Below, piece by piece: positions 51,752 through 62,591 of a stretch of 64,000 nucleotides of DNA. This DNA comes from Gibbula magus (lineage: Eukaryota; Mollusca; Gastropoda; Trochida; Trochidae). The stretch covers positions 39,340,358 to 39,404,357 of the forward strand of contig OW388300.1 of the NCBI GenBank assembly GCA_936450465.1, written 5' to 3'. The notes under the pieces were generated by a model that saw nothing but the letters and a program-made list of their open reading frames with translations, was not told the DNA's origin and did not search any database. The first letter of the stretch is position 1, and the number at the start of each line of letters is the position of its first letter. The translations under genes and the position numbers were made by a program.

Positions 51752-52888
51752 TTAAGTCTCGACGAACAGCAACAAACTGGCCGCAGCCATTGCCAGAAAG
51801 ACCACGAAGAAGACCTTATCAATTCTTCCAATATAATCCCGAGATCTCTTCTGCGAGTCATCCTCCCAAGCCTGTGACTTGTCCTGGTTAGAGACTCTCG
51901 TTCTTCCCAGAGCACACATGGAACTCCCGTCACCGTGGTAGATGTTCATGACGAAGAGCGTGGCGAGCAGAGCCAAGGCACTCTGACACAGTAACAGCAC
52001 GAGGTATATGGTGAGTCGGGACGCGTTGTTCGATTTGGGGACGGAGTCATTGATGTAGTTGAGAAACACGGCACAGGAGACGAAGATGGAGACGAGAAAT
52101 GAAATCCGCTCCCCTGATGCTGCCGGAAGCAGGAAGACGCAAGAGTTGAGGAATGAGAGAAGGCACATCGGAAAGATGATGTTCAGGGTGTAGAAGATGC
52201 TGTGACGTCTAAGTTTGAAGTCCACGTCGATGCAGTATTGAGGGTAGTCATCTCCCGTGTCAATTATTTTCAGGGTTTTTGTGATGTTTAGTAGTTGCCA
52301 CTCGCTACTTCCTGTGAAGTAATTTGTGAAGAGGTCTGCTCTGCTTGTCTCCCCAACCTCTAGCTTAATACCCATGAAAGCCAAGAGTGACATCTTGCAG
52401 GTCTGAACGTCATATGGATACCATGTCATATCCATGTCACATATGACCTGGAACTCTTTCATCACAAACATCATGGAAACCCCCAATGGAAGAACAGACA
52501 AGGGGATTTTACTGGACAGAGGTTCAATAACGTCACCAACGCCGTTCGGAATTACAACAGTTGGAGACCAAATTTCTTTTTCGTCAAAATTCATTGACTG
52601 TATCTGATTCAAAAACGGGTTCCACATCAATGAAGGGTCCTCCCACACCAGAATAATAGTTCCACTGAAGGTGAACACCTGACTTGCCTCATCTAGAGCA
52701 AGGATAGCGATGGGTGTAAATGACACGTTGACCGTTATAGAATCAGTAGGAGGCACAGAGGTCGAGTAGTTTTGTAGGAGCTGCTTCTTGAGAACAAGAC
52801 TTTCAAATTTGGAAGTTTCTAGGGGTCCGCATTCACAGGAGAAGAGTCCACAGGACAAGATAAAGACAACAATGTTAAATGTTTTCAT
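51752..52888 (-). CDS. Cys-loop receptor subunit, nAChR-like, paralog 1
   Basis: An intact intronless 378-residue pentameric ligand-gated channel subunit. A hydrophobic signal peptide (about 1-20) precedes an extracellular domain with NxS/T sites at N40, N54 and N201. The WEDPSLMW motif (82-89) matches the conserved WxDxxLxW. The Cys loop is C150-C164, with 13 residues between and a central WYPYD. Four membrane segments follow: M1 about 231-255 (conserved P240), M2 about 261-283, M3 292-316, M4 357-376. The M3-M4 loop is only about 40 residues. GER before M2 without an inserted proline favours a cation channel; M2 position 9' is valine rather than leucine. The loop B tryptophan and the vicinal cysteines of loop C are missing (only C219), so acetylcholine is an unlikely ligand. 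The start was chosen because the signal peptide follows it directly. It would act at the plasma membrane, presumably as a pentamer. Ligand unknown. Confidence 0.9.
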   Translation of the reverse strand: MKTFNIVVFILSCGLFSCECGPLETSKFESLVLKKQLLQNYSTSVPPTDSITVNVSFTPIAILALDEASQVFTFSGTIILVWEDPSLMWNPFLNQIQSMNFDEKEIWSPTVVIPNGVGDVIEPLSSKIPLSVLPLGVSMMFVMKEFQVICDMDMTWYPYDVQTCKMSLLAFMGIKLEVGETSRADLFTNYFTGSSEWQLLNITKTLKIIDTGDDYPQYCIDVDFKLRRHSIFYTLNIIFPMCLLSFLNSCVFLLPAASGERISFLVSIFVSCAVFLNYINDSVPKSNNASRLTIYLVLLLCQSALALLATLFVMNIYHGDGSSMCALGRTRVSNQDKSQAWEDDSQKRSRDYIGRIDKVFFVVFLAMAAASLLLFVET

Positions 52889-54201
52889 GATTAATGTTGA
52901 AAATGTTCAGTTAAACTCTAGCAGACTGATGCCTTAAAATGAAAACGGTTCAGTGAATCACAATTGCAAAATGCAAAACAAAAATAGTTCAAGTCTTTAC
53001 AGCCAGTCTGTTGAATACATATAAAAGGTATTACAAATTCCTCTAATCGTTGGTGGCAAGGCGTCAAGAGCAATCCTTCGAATGAACCACGGAATAGGAA
53101 GCTTTTCTGTTTATATGCTACCTCTATTCTGTAGCAGAGCTTGAAGCAACACTGGAACTAAATCACAATGAGGCTGATCGATACTGATGATGTACTTCAC
53201 TGCCAACGTTCAACAGGGTATGTCAGTCTCTTCAATCACAAATGTTTGACGAAGCCTTATTTCAGCACATTTGACTCACGGGTAGGTCTATCAGTGGATA
53301 GCTTTCTTCAATCATAACACACTGAAGTTAAAAGCACATTCGGGGACCTTCACTATTTTTACAATAATGCTGAAACTGATTCACAACTTCTGATATCCTC
53401 CTGGTTGTTTTGTACACTTGGCTAAAAGGGGTTTTGTACCGAGGTCTAATTATATTTATTCAAGCAGCTTTGATAAGTGATATTGGGTGTTGTTAATTTT
53501 TCATCGCACATTAACGAAAATCAATGTGTGGACACGTTATATATCATACAAATATAGCAATACTCATTGTTTCGTGGTTTTTGTCATTAAGTGAATTGGT
53601 ATATGTGTTTATATGGATGAACGGATGAATTACTTGTATGTTGATACATTTGATTGAAAAAGGGTACATTATCTCTTCAACCCTCAGTGGAAATATTTGT
53701 TCAAGGATTTAATTGCAGGGCCATTCACCGTTGTTTAATGTCTTGTTCTAAACGCCTGGCATGTTTTGTAAGAGAAACCAATGTACATGATTTTCATTTG
53801 TATCCCCATAAAAACGTGCACTACTGGTATTGCATAAAATGGCACGTTACGTTACGTTGCTTTACATTATATAATATCCTGATAAAAACGTCAACTGTAG
53901 TTTTTGTACATTACCTTTTTGCGAAGAAAGACTTTGAATGTTACAGTTTACAATATAAACGAGGCTGAAACTGCCCAGATTATACATTAATGTCTGTTCT
54001 TCATTTCACCTCACTCCTGTAATTAACACAGTCAAAGTCATTATAAACAATGGACAACTTCGTAAGGTGTATAAATTACTTGACACCTCGGTGATGACGC
54101 AAGATATCTTCTACAAAAGAACACACATTCTTCTACAGCTGTCCATCAAGATCCTAGGTTAAGAATTTGAGAAAAGTCATAATAAATATAAATATCTTAC
54201 A
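52889..54201. promoter_or_regulatory. Upstream spacer of receptor paralog 1
   Basis: Non-coding. Aligns along its whole length with 55339-56652 and more distantly with 57790-58600, so it was duplicated together with the gene and presumably carries its promoter. No certain TATA box for the minus-strand gene. Open frames inside it are not conserved between copies. Confidence 0.6.
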
Positions 54202-55338
54202 TTAAATATCTACGAACAGTAACAAACTGGCCGCAGCCATTGCCAGAAAGACCACGAAGAATATCTTATCAATTCTGCCAATATAATCCCGAGATCTCTT
54301 CTGCGAGTCCTCCTCCCAAGCCTGTGACTTGTCCTGGTTAGAGACTCTCGTCCTTCCCAGAGCACACATGGAACTCCCGTCGCCGTGGTAGATGTTCATA
54401 ACGAAGAGGGTGGCGAGCAGAGCTATGGCACTCTGACACAGCAACAGCACGAGGTATATGGTGAGTCGGGACGCTCTGTTCGATTTGGGGACGGAGTCAT
54501 TGATATAGTTGAGAAACACGGCACAGGAGACGAAGATGGAGACGAGAAATGAAATCCGCTCCCCTGATGCTGTTGGCAGCAGGAAGACGCAGGAGTTGAG
54601 GAATGAGAGAAGGCACATAGGAAAGATTATGTTCAGGGTGTAGAAGATGCTGTGACGTCTAAGTTTGAAGTCCACGTCGATGCAGTATTGAGGGTAGTCA
54701 TCTCCAGTGTCAATTATTTTCTGGGTTTTTGTGATGTTTAGTAGTTGCCACTCGCTACTTCCTGTGAAGTAATTTGTGAAGAGGTCTGCTCTGCTTGTCT
54801 CCCCAACCTCTAGCTTAATACCCATGAAAGCCAAGAGTGACATCTTGCAGGTCTGAACGTCATATGGATACCATGTCATATCCATGTCACATATGACCTG
54901 GAACTCTTTCATCACAAACATCATGGAAACCCCCAATGGAAGAACAGACAAGGGGATTTTACTTGACAGAGGTTCAATCACGTCACCAACGCCGTTCGGA
55001 ATTACAACAGTAGGATACCAAATTTCTTTTTCGTCAAAATTCATTGACTGTATCTGATTCAAAAACGGATTCCACATCATTGAAGGGTCCTCCCACACCA
55101 GAATGATAGTTCCACTGAAGGTGAACACCTGACTTGCCTCATCTAGAGCAAGGATAGCGATGGGTGTAAAAGACACGTTGACCGTTGTAGAGTTAGATGG
55201 TGGCACAGAGGTCGAGTAGTTTTGTAGGAGCTGCTCCTTGAGAACCAGTCTTTCAAATTTGGAAGTGTCTAGGGGTCCGCATTCACAGGCGAAGAGTCCG
55301 CAGGACAAAATAAAAACAACGATGTTAAATATTTCCAT
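54202..55338 (-). CDS. Cys-loop receptor subunit, nAChR-like, paralog 2
   Basis: 378 residues, about 95% identical to paralog 1 by my reading (roughly 20 differences), with the same order of signal peptide, Cys loop (C150-C164), four membrane segments and short M3-M4 loop. Differences cluster in the first 50 residues; others are S108Y next to the loop A region, A256T before M2 and N288R in the M2-M3 loop, which removes an NAS sequon. It also lacks loop B and loop C acetylcholine-site residues. Intronless, and 2,450 bp from paralog 1 in the same orientation. The 3' end and downstream flank match paralog 3, while parts of the coding region are closer to paralog 1. Probably a functional channel subunit able to co-assemble with its neighbours; this is inference. 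Confidence 0.9.
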   Translation of the reverse strand: MEIFNIVVFILSCGLFACECGPLDTSKFERLVLKEQLLQNYSTSVPPSNSTTVNVSFTPIAILALDEASQVFTFSGTIILVWEDPSMMWNPFLNQIQSMNFDEKEIWYPTVVIPNGVGDVIEPLSSKIPLSVLPLGVSMMFVMKEFQVICDMDMTWYPYDVQTCKMSLLAFMGIKLEVGETSRADLFTNYFTGSSEWQLLNITKTQKIIDTGDDYPQYCIDVDFKLRRHSIFYTLNIIFPMCLLSFLNSCVFLLPTASGERISFLVSIFVSCAVFLNYINDSVPKSNRASRLTIYLVLLLCQSAIALLATLFVMNIYHGDGSSMCALGRTRVSNQDKSQAWEEDSQKRSRDYIGRIDKIFFVVFLAMAAASLLLFVDI

Positions 55339-56652
55339 GATGTTGTACGCGTTCAGTTAAACTCGAGCAAACTGATGCCTTAAAATGAAAACGGTTCAGT
55401 GAATCACAATTGCAAATGCAAAACAAAATTAGTTCAAGTCTTTACAGCCAGTCTGTTGAATACATATAAAAGGTATTACAAATTCCTCTAATCGTTGGTA
55501 GCAAGGCGTCTAGAGCAATCCTTTGGATGAAGCACGGAATAGGAAACTTTTCTGTCTATATGCTATCTCTATTCTGTAGCAGAGCTTGAAGCGACACTGG
55601 AACTAAATCACTACTAGTGAGGTTGGTCGATACTGATGATGTACTTCACTGCCAACGTTCAACAGGGTATGATAGTCTCTTCAATCACAAATGCTTGACG
55701 AAACCTTATTTCAGCATGTTTGACTCCCGGGTAGGTCTCTCAGTGGATAGCTTTCTTCAATCACAACACACTGAAGTTTAAGCACATTCAGGGACCTTCA
55801 CGATTTTTACACTACTGCTGAAACCGATTCATAACTTCTGTTATCTAGCCCTCGTGGTTGTTTTGTCCACTTGGCTAAAAGGGGTTTTGTACCGAAGTCT
55901 AATTATATTTATTCAAGCAGCTTTGATAAGTGATATTGGGTGTTGTTAATTTTTCATCGCACATTAACGAAAATCAATGTGTGGACACGTTCAATATCAT
56001 ACAAATATAGCAATACTCATTGTTTCGTGGTCTTTGTCATTAAGTGAATAGGTATATGTGTTTATATGGATGAACGGATGAATAACTCGTATGTTGATAC
56101 ATTTGATTAAAAAAAGGTACATTATCTCTTCAACCCTCAGTGGAAATATTTGTTCAAGGATTTAATTGCAGGGCCATTCACTGTTGTTTGATGTCTTGTT
56201 CTAAACACCTGGCATGTTTGTAAGAGAAATCAATGTACATGATTTTCATTAGTATCGCCATAAACACGTGCACTACTGGTATTGCTTAAAATGGCACGTT
56301 ACGTTACGTTGCTTTACATTATATAATATCCTGATACAAACGTCCACTGTAGTTATTGTACATTACCTTTTCGAGAAGAAAGGCTTAGGATGTTACAGTT
56401 AACAATATAAACGAGGCTGAAACTGCCCAGATTATACATTAATGTCTGTTCTTCATTTCCCCTCACTCCTGTAATTAACACAGTCAAAGTCATTATAAAC
56501 AATGAGCAACTTCGTAAGGTGTATACATTACTGACACCTCGGTGACGACGCAAGGTATCTTCTACAAAAGAACACACATCCTTCTACAGCTGTCCATCAA
56601 GATCCTAGGTTAAGAATTTGAGAAAAGTCATCATAAATATAAATATCTTACA
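55339..56652. promoter_or_regulatory. Upstream spacer of receptor paralog 2
   Basis: Nearly colinear copy of 52889-54201, with small indels. Same TTCAGTGAATCACAATTGC start and same AT-rich far end. Non-coding. Confidence 0.6.
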
Positions 56653-57789
56653 TTAAATATCTACGAACAGTAACAAACTGGCCGCAGCCATTGCCAGAAA
56701 GACCACGAAGAATATCTTATCAATTCTGCCAATAAAATCCCGAGATGTCTTCTGCGAGTCATTCTCCCAAGCCTGTGACTTGTTCTGGTTAGAGACTCTC
56801 GTTCTTCCCAGAGAACACATGGATCTCCCGTCACCGTGGTAGATGTTCATGACGAAGAGCGTGGCGAGCAGAGCCAAGGCACTCTGACACAGTAACAGCA
56901 CGAGGTATATGGTGAGTCGGGACGCTCTGTTCGATTTGGGGACGGAGTCATTGATGTAGTTGAGAAACACGGCGCCAGAGACGAAGATGGAGACGAGGAA
57001 TGAAATCTTTTCTCCAGATGCTGCGGGCAGCAGGAAGACGCAGGAGTTGAGGAATGAGAGAAGACACATGGGAAAGATGATGTTCAGGGTGTAGAAGATG
57101 CTGTGACGTCTAAGTTTGAAGTCCACGTCGATGCAGTATTGTGGGAAGTCGTCTTCGCTGCCAACTATTTTCTGGGTTTTTGTGATGTTTAGTAGTTGCC
57201 ACTCGCTACTTCCTGTGAAGTAGCTGGTGAAGCGATCAACCGCGCTTGTCTCCCCAACCTCTAGCCGAATGTCCATCAGCGCCATGAGAGACATCCTACA
57301 GATCTGCTCGTCATACGGATACCATGTCATATCCACGTTACAGATGACCTTGAACTCCTTCATCACAAACATCATTGAAACCCCCCATGGGAGAACAGCC
57401 AAGGGGATTTTACTGGAAAGAGGTTCAATCACGTCACCAACACCGTTCGGGATTACAATTGTAGGAGTCCAAATTTCTTTTTCGTCAAAATTCATTGACT
57501 GTATCTGATTCACAAAAGAGTTCCACATCATTGAAGGGTCCTCCCAAATCAAAATAATAGTCCCACTGAAGGTGAACACCTGACTTGTCTCATCCAGAGC
57601 AAGAATAGCGATGGGTGCAAAAGATACTTTGACCGTTGTAGAGTTAGATGGTGGCACAGAGGTCGAGTAGTTTTGTAGGAGCTGCTTCTTCAGAACGAGG
57701 CTTTCAGGGGGTCCACAGTCACAGTGGTAGAGTTGATAGGATAAAATATATAGAACAAGGTTGAGGCCTTTCATGGCTTCCGTTTTCAA
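56653..57789 (-). CDS. Cys-loop receptor subunit, nAChR-like, paralog 3 (most diverged)
   Basis: Also 378 residues and intronless. The N-terminal 25-30 residues differ in sequence and spacing from paralogs 1 and 2, though a hydrophobic signal segment and a CDCGP junction remain. The ligand-binding half carries many changes (for example PWGVSMM, CNVDMTWYPYDEQIC in the Cys loop, ALMDIRLEV after it, KIVGSEDDF before loop C), while M1 to M4 are almost unchanged; GEK replaces GER before M2. The vicinal cysteines and loop B tryptophan are absent here too. Spacing to paralog 2 is 2,451 bp. Its upstream region differs from the others and has five CACGTG motifs. The pattern fits an older duplicate with altered ligand specificity. 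The function as a channel is well supported; the ligand is unknown. Confidence 0.9.
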   Translation of the reverse strand: MKTEAMKGLNLVLYILSYQLYHCDCGPPESLVLKKQLLQNYSTSVPPSNSTTVKVSFAPIAILALDETSQVFTFSGTIILIWEDPSMMWNSFVNQIQSMNFDEKEIWTPTIVIPNGVGDVIEPLSSKIPLAVLPWGVSMMFVMKEFKVICNVDMTWYPYDEQICRMSLMALMDIRLEVGETSAVDRFTSYFTGSSEWQLLNITKTQKIVGSEDDFPQYCIDVDFKLRRHSIFYTLNIIFPMCLLSFLNSCVFLLPAASGEKISFLVSIFVSGAVFLNYINDSVPKSNRASRLTIYLVLLLCQSALALLATLFVMNIYHGDGRSMCSLGRTRVSNQNKSQAWENDSQKTSRDFIGRIDKIFFVVFLAMAAASLLLFVDI

Positions 57790-58803
57790 GTATGCAAAAA
57801 GGTATTAATTGAATCAGAAGTATGCACAGAAACACGAAGAGGACACAGTACTTCAAGCCAATGTGGTCAATATGTACAAAATCTTTGAACACTTTGTAGA
57901 GTTAGTTGTTGTTTCAGGCAAAATGCAAATTGTTCACAATGTGAGCAGGACTTCAAGCAATGTCACACGTCTATCACACGTTGAACTTACGTGCTGATAA
58001 CACGTTTCACTGCAAGCAGCTTATATCCAAAAGTTCAAATACAAACGAGTCACCGGACCTTTAAAAATGGCACAGAATCTAACACCTGAAATACCATTTC
58101 CTGACTTCTTATATGCTGTTCCAATGTCAGTTTCGGGTAAACAAAGCTCTTATATAAAACTCTAATTCTATTTATCTAACTCTCAGCAGCAGTAATTAGT
58201 GATCCTGAGTTTTAAAACCGTTCAGCACTCATTCTCGCATGCCACTGTCTGCACATGTTAAGTACCGGACAGCTATAGCAATGCTCATTGTTTCTCGTTC
58301 TGAAAGTAACCGTATATTCCTATGGGTATTGATATGGATGAATGGATAAATTACTCGTTTATTGACACGTTGGATGGACAAGTTGTTGCAATTCTGATTG
58401 TCAATATGTGTTCAACGACGAATTAACAGTAACCATTCAGTTTGTTTGACTTTATCACGTTTTAATACACGTGAAATGTTTCGTAAGAGAAAATAGTACA
58501 CGTGTCCCCATAACACACGTGCAATTATGGTTTATATAACACTGCACGTGTTTTGCATTATACCATAAACACGTGAGTGTTGGTCTAGTGGGTGATTTCC
58601 CGGAAGTGACAATTGGGGGAATCGAGCAATCAATTGTGCCTTTATACTTATCTTATGATTTGAAATATTTAAACTATTTATGCAAAATTGTCAAATGGTC
58701 CATAATCCATAACATGAGAAAAAACAACAAAGAGAATGATGTCTTTGAAAACTTTGGTTTCTGAGTTTCGAATTCTAATTGAAGCATAAGTTATAAATGT
58801 GTT
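57790..58803. promoter_or_regulatory. Upstream region of receptor paralog 3 with clustered CACGTG motifs
   Basis: Diverged homologue of the other two spacers (shared landmark ATAGCAATGCTCATTGTTTC near 58273). CACGTG occurs at 58468, 58499, 58516, 58545 and 58570, five times in 108 bp. At the matching places paralogs 1 and 2 have TACATG, AACGTGCAC or GGCACGTTACG instead. CACGTG is the core site for many bHLH factors; a role here is inference. Confidence 0.5.
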
Positions 58804-59374
58804 TTAAAGGCACAGTTGCACTTATTTTGTGCTCAAAATTAGCAGTTTAAGGTCTTATGGGGGCAAAGGAACTCACTTTAGCTTCCTATCGAGGCAATAA
58901 AATACTTATTATTCACTACAATTGACCTGCAATCAATAACGAAAACGTTCAGACGGTCGAAATCACTCACGGATTCACAATTTCGTAAGGGTCGCTTATA
59001 TGCAAAATGGGGAATATATTGACTATTGAAAACGGCATCCAAGCAATGTGTGCATGTTTTAAAGACACCTTAAACTTTAACTTTTGTATGTATACAGTGC
59101 CAGCTTGCTGGTACAATAACCATAGTGGATGCCGTTTTTGCTCCCGACATTGTATGCAAAATCTTAAAATTGTTGATATCGTAGTTCTGGGACAACGTTA
59201 CATAAATGATTTCCGGTCTTTTAAAATGAACTTTATAATCTGAATATATACCTGTTTTCCAGATAACTTTCATGGCAGATTACCTCAGTGCCGAACCTTC
59301 GTAATATAGAAAGATATGCTTTATCAGTGCTTTATCCACATTTTAAAACAATTGCAGTGTAATTGTGCCTTTAA
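58804..59374. mobile_element. TTAA-flanked inverted-repeat element, distinct subfamily
   Basis: TTAA at 58804-58807 and 59371-59374. Ends AGGCACAGTTGCACTTATTT and, inverted, AGGCACAATTACACTGCAAT. 571 bp. The interior is unlike the 11749/41127/45765 copies, and its open frames are unrecognised. Confidence 0.7.
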
Positions 59375-59484
59375 TATCGAGAGTCTATAGTATAACATTG
59401 TAGGGCATAGCGTACGATAAAGTTAATTGGGTATAAGCTATTACACGAGTTTGCCATACAATGATAATATTAAATCATAACAAG

Positions 59485-59633
59485 ATGAAGAAGACAAGAA
59501 TATTAATGGATGATTAACTTCTTTCATTAGCATTTGCGACATTTCGGTATAGATCCTTATCCCGTTATGAAGCAATTAACGAAATGTAACGTTATCAAAA
59601 AAGTTGGTTATCAATTAATATCCTTGTCTTCAT
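59485..59633. repeat. Foldback element, ~149 bp
   Basis: ATGAAGAAGACAAGAATATT...GATTAACTTCTTT pairs with AAAGTTGGTTATC...AATATCCTTGTCTTCAT. The middle GGTATAGATCCTTATCCCGTTAT resembles 61325-61350 and parts of 3680-3700, so it belongs to a dispersed family. Confidence 0.65.
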
Positions 59634-60231
59634 AATGCTTTTAAAACAGTTCATAACAAGATGCCAAATGACTGATTTGGACTTGATCAATTTAAGCACG
59701 ACCATTCTTCATTACGGCCATCAGTCAATAAATTCAGACTTTGAATTTAAGCGATATGCTATCTGCTGATTGGATTAAACAAGGTCATGTGACCGGTATA
59801 CATTCTCATAAACACAAGATTGACACCTGAAAAGGATAACCTTCAAACTATGACGTTTACAAAAAATAATCTGCGGTACTACTTTTTCCCTGTATCATTG
59901 CGCAATTATTACACTGCTATCACATCCTCTTTTCTTGATTAAACTTTTTAAAAACCTTACAACGTGAATTCCTATTGTAGTTTGATTGAAAGTTTGATTA
60001 AAACAGCATGTTAGAACCAAAAATTAAATACTTTAATCATATTTCCTGTGAAATACGTTTTGCGTGTGGTGACACATAAGTGATGCGGTATTATTGTGGG
60101 CGAGCTTATAGCGCCTAATCTAAGACAATACTAAACATTTGTTTTATCATGCACTGTACATTTTTGCAGAGATGTTTTATATTTAAAAGTTATTTACTGA
60201 TTAGAAATCGCTTAAATTGCAAAGTTTGAAT
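59634..60231. other. Intergenic DNA, no gene recognised
   Basis: AT-rich, with no supportable feature. Confidence 0.5.
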
Positions 60232-60333
60232 TTATAAACGGTATGAAAGTTCAAGTTAAACTGTAGTATAAATGCCGTCGACAAGCTCCGGTATTTATAC
60301 CAGTTTAACTTGCACCTTTCAAACCGTTTATAA
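60232..60333. repeat. 102-bp long hairpin
   Basis: TTATAAACGGTATGAAAG at the left pairs with CTTTCAAACCGTTTATAA at the right. Inner AAGTTAAACTG pairs with CAGTTTAACTT and GTATAAATGCCG with CGGTATTTATAC. Arms of about 45 bp with a loop of about 8-12 nt. Confidence 0.8.
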
Positions 60334-62536
60334 GCCAGTGAACAAACACATTATGAAATCTATTTCTTTCATAATTAAGACATTAACACACTTTGAGTAT
60401 GACACGGGAAAGAGTGTTTTATGAAGAAATACATGTACATTTGTAGGGGAACGTAATTTCCATGTCATATGTCCATTATATAAAATGTCACGTTTTACTA
60501 TTGTCCATATCTTATTGTAGAAATAGTTTAGATTCACTGGGTGGGTTTTTCAATGATACTACAGGATAGTGCAACGTCGAATTAAGCTCTTTTGCCTTGG
60601 AAGTTGAACTTGAAATGTGAATTCAAATGTAATATCAATATGCCACTCTGTAAAATGTAATTGGCAATGGATTATGAACCAATTCCCTTTATATTGAATA
60701 CAATGTCTTATTGATATATCATTTGGGTTCATCTCTACTAAAGTGATTGTATTTTCAGTGTTAAATTGTAGTTGTAAACATCAAAGTGACTGAGCTATCT
60801 TGACCCAATTAAGTTGTAAATAATCAACAAACTAAACCCAATTTACCTCAAAGTAACTAATGTGATCCTAATATTGATAAATAATTTAAACGTTTGCATT
60901 ATCCTAAAGCCAATATTACCTTTTCGTCTTGTGACAATTAAGCTTAACAGGTATTACTGACTGAAGATAGAGATAATGGTTTGAAAGAACCGGTAGGACA
61001 GTGTTAATCGTCTATGTAACGTCAGTCAACACGGTGTGGAATGTTAATTAATTCACTAACGCCAGACGAGAGGGTTTAGCACCTAATGCGAACAATTAGC
61101 TAAGCGTAATTTTGTTTGTGGAAGTGGCCCAATGTTACATAATGTAAACAAGGTACTGATAGGCTGTGATAACAAGGATATACCGCTGATGTAGGTGTAA
61201 GTCTGCACGCCTTCGGCTAATGTACACGCTTTTACCTGACAGCGCCTCGAGTAGCAGTTTTTACTTCAACTGTTTGAAAGGCATTCTAGAAGATGATGAA
61301 CTTCTTTATTAACCTTTCGTTTAGGCATAGATCCTTATACCGTTATCAAACAAGTTTTTACTTACTTTACAGGTGTAAAACACTTATTACCTGGTATAGA
61401 GGTATTGTAACATTTTCTTTATATCGGAGACCGGTATTATAACGCTTTTTATCTCGTTAATAGATAATAGTACTTGTAGCACTGGGCAGTATTCTAAAAA
61501 ATATATTATATTTATTTAAGTTTTGACTTAAGTTTTTATTTTTCGACTTAGTCTGAAACTTAAATTAGTATTCACAAAGAGACTAAGCCAACAACTTAGC
61601 TGAGACTGCGTAAAAAACTTAAGTCAATTATACATACGTAAAAACATGTCTCATAAGTGTAGAATATTATTGTAGCATAGCACTTTTATTGAAGTTATAG
61701 CACTTCAAAATATTACTTTGTACCTGGTAGACAGGTGTATTCAATTGTACATGTACACACTTTTAGAAATGTTGAAGTGAAGAACTGAATACATGTCTTT
61801 CAGCACATCTCAACATTTGACCATCATACGTAATAGTACAAAAGTGCTTGTATACCCAATACTGTTACATGGTATAAAACACAGGATAAAGTCGAAACAT
61901 TATATCGTTTATGGAAATAACTAAAGGTAATAAATTCTGACTATGAATATAACATTTCGAAATTAGCTTCTAGAAGACGATCATGCTTCATGAATATAAT
62001 TTTGTATACATAATTTTGCCTATAAAGTACACGATTTTATGGATGTTAAACTTTTTTGTATTCCCTGTGACGTGTAGATGCATAAGCGGTAGTCAATCAA
62101 GACCTGCACAGAAAGTCACTGAATAAAGAAGTTGAATATCCAGGAAAGTGTACTCTATGGCCAACGTCTAGAATGCCCCATGTACAAGTGCCAGTGTTAA
62201 CACATCATGCTTGTTTAAGCTTGTAATGTTCTGTATCATTTTTGCAGAATTTCTGTGCTTCATCTTTTAACAAATGTTTCCATATATGGTCTCATTCATG
62301 CATATAAATATAGTACAGTTTATTTAATTATTGCAAGAGCGCATAACTGACTTATTACTACATGTATGTGTATGGTGCGTATTACTGTGTATGTGTAATC
62401 AGTCAAATGCACATATAATATAATGATCATGTAGAATATTAATAAGTAACGACTTAAGATACCATATGTAAACTGCACGGCAAAAGAAACGACACCGACA
62501 AAAATCCAATCTGTTTTAATCCGAGAGATAAATACG
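60334..62536. other. Intergenic DNA, no gene recognised
   Basis: AT-rich. A lone CAAAAGAAAC-type end (CGGCAAAAGAAACGACACC) lies at about 62479-62497 without a visible partner. Confidence 0.45.
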
Positions 62537-62591
62537 ACTGAAACATAGTTGAAACATGGTTGAAACATTGTTGAAACATGGTTGAAACATG
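62537..62591. repeat. 11-bp tandem repeat
   Basis: About five units of GTTGAAACATG with small changes. Confidence 0.9.

Noticed and set aside
53654..53968. Small gene in the receptor spacer
   Set aside because: The 104-codon open frame is not preserved in the homologous spacer at 56100-56430, so it is not under coding constraint.
58572..58640. tRNA or SINE head (TGGTCTAGTGG fits an A box)
   Set aside because: No B box at the right distance and no body or tail. Probably chance.
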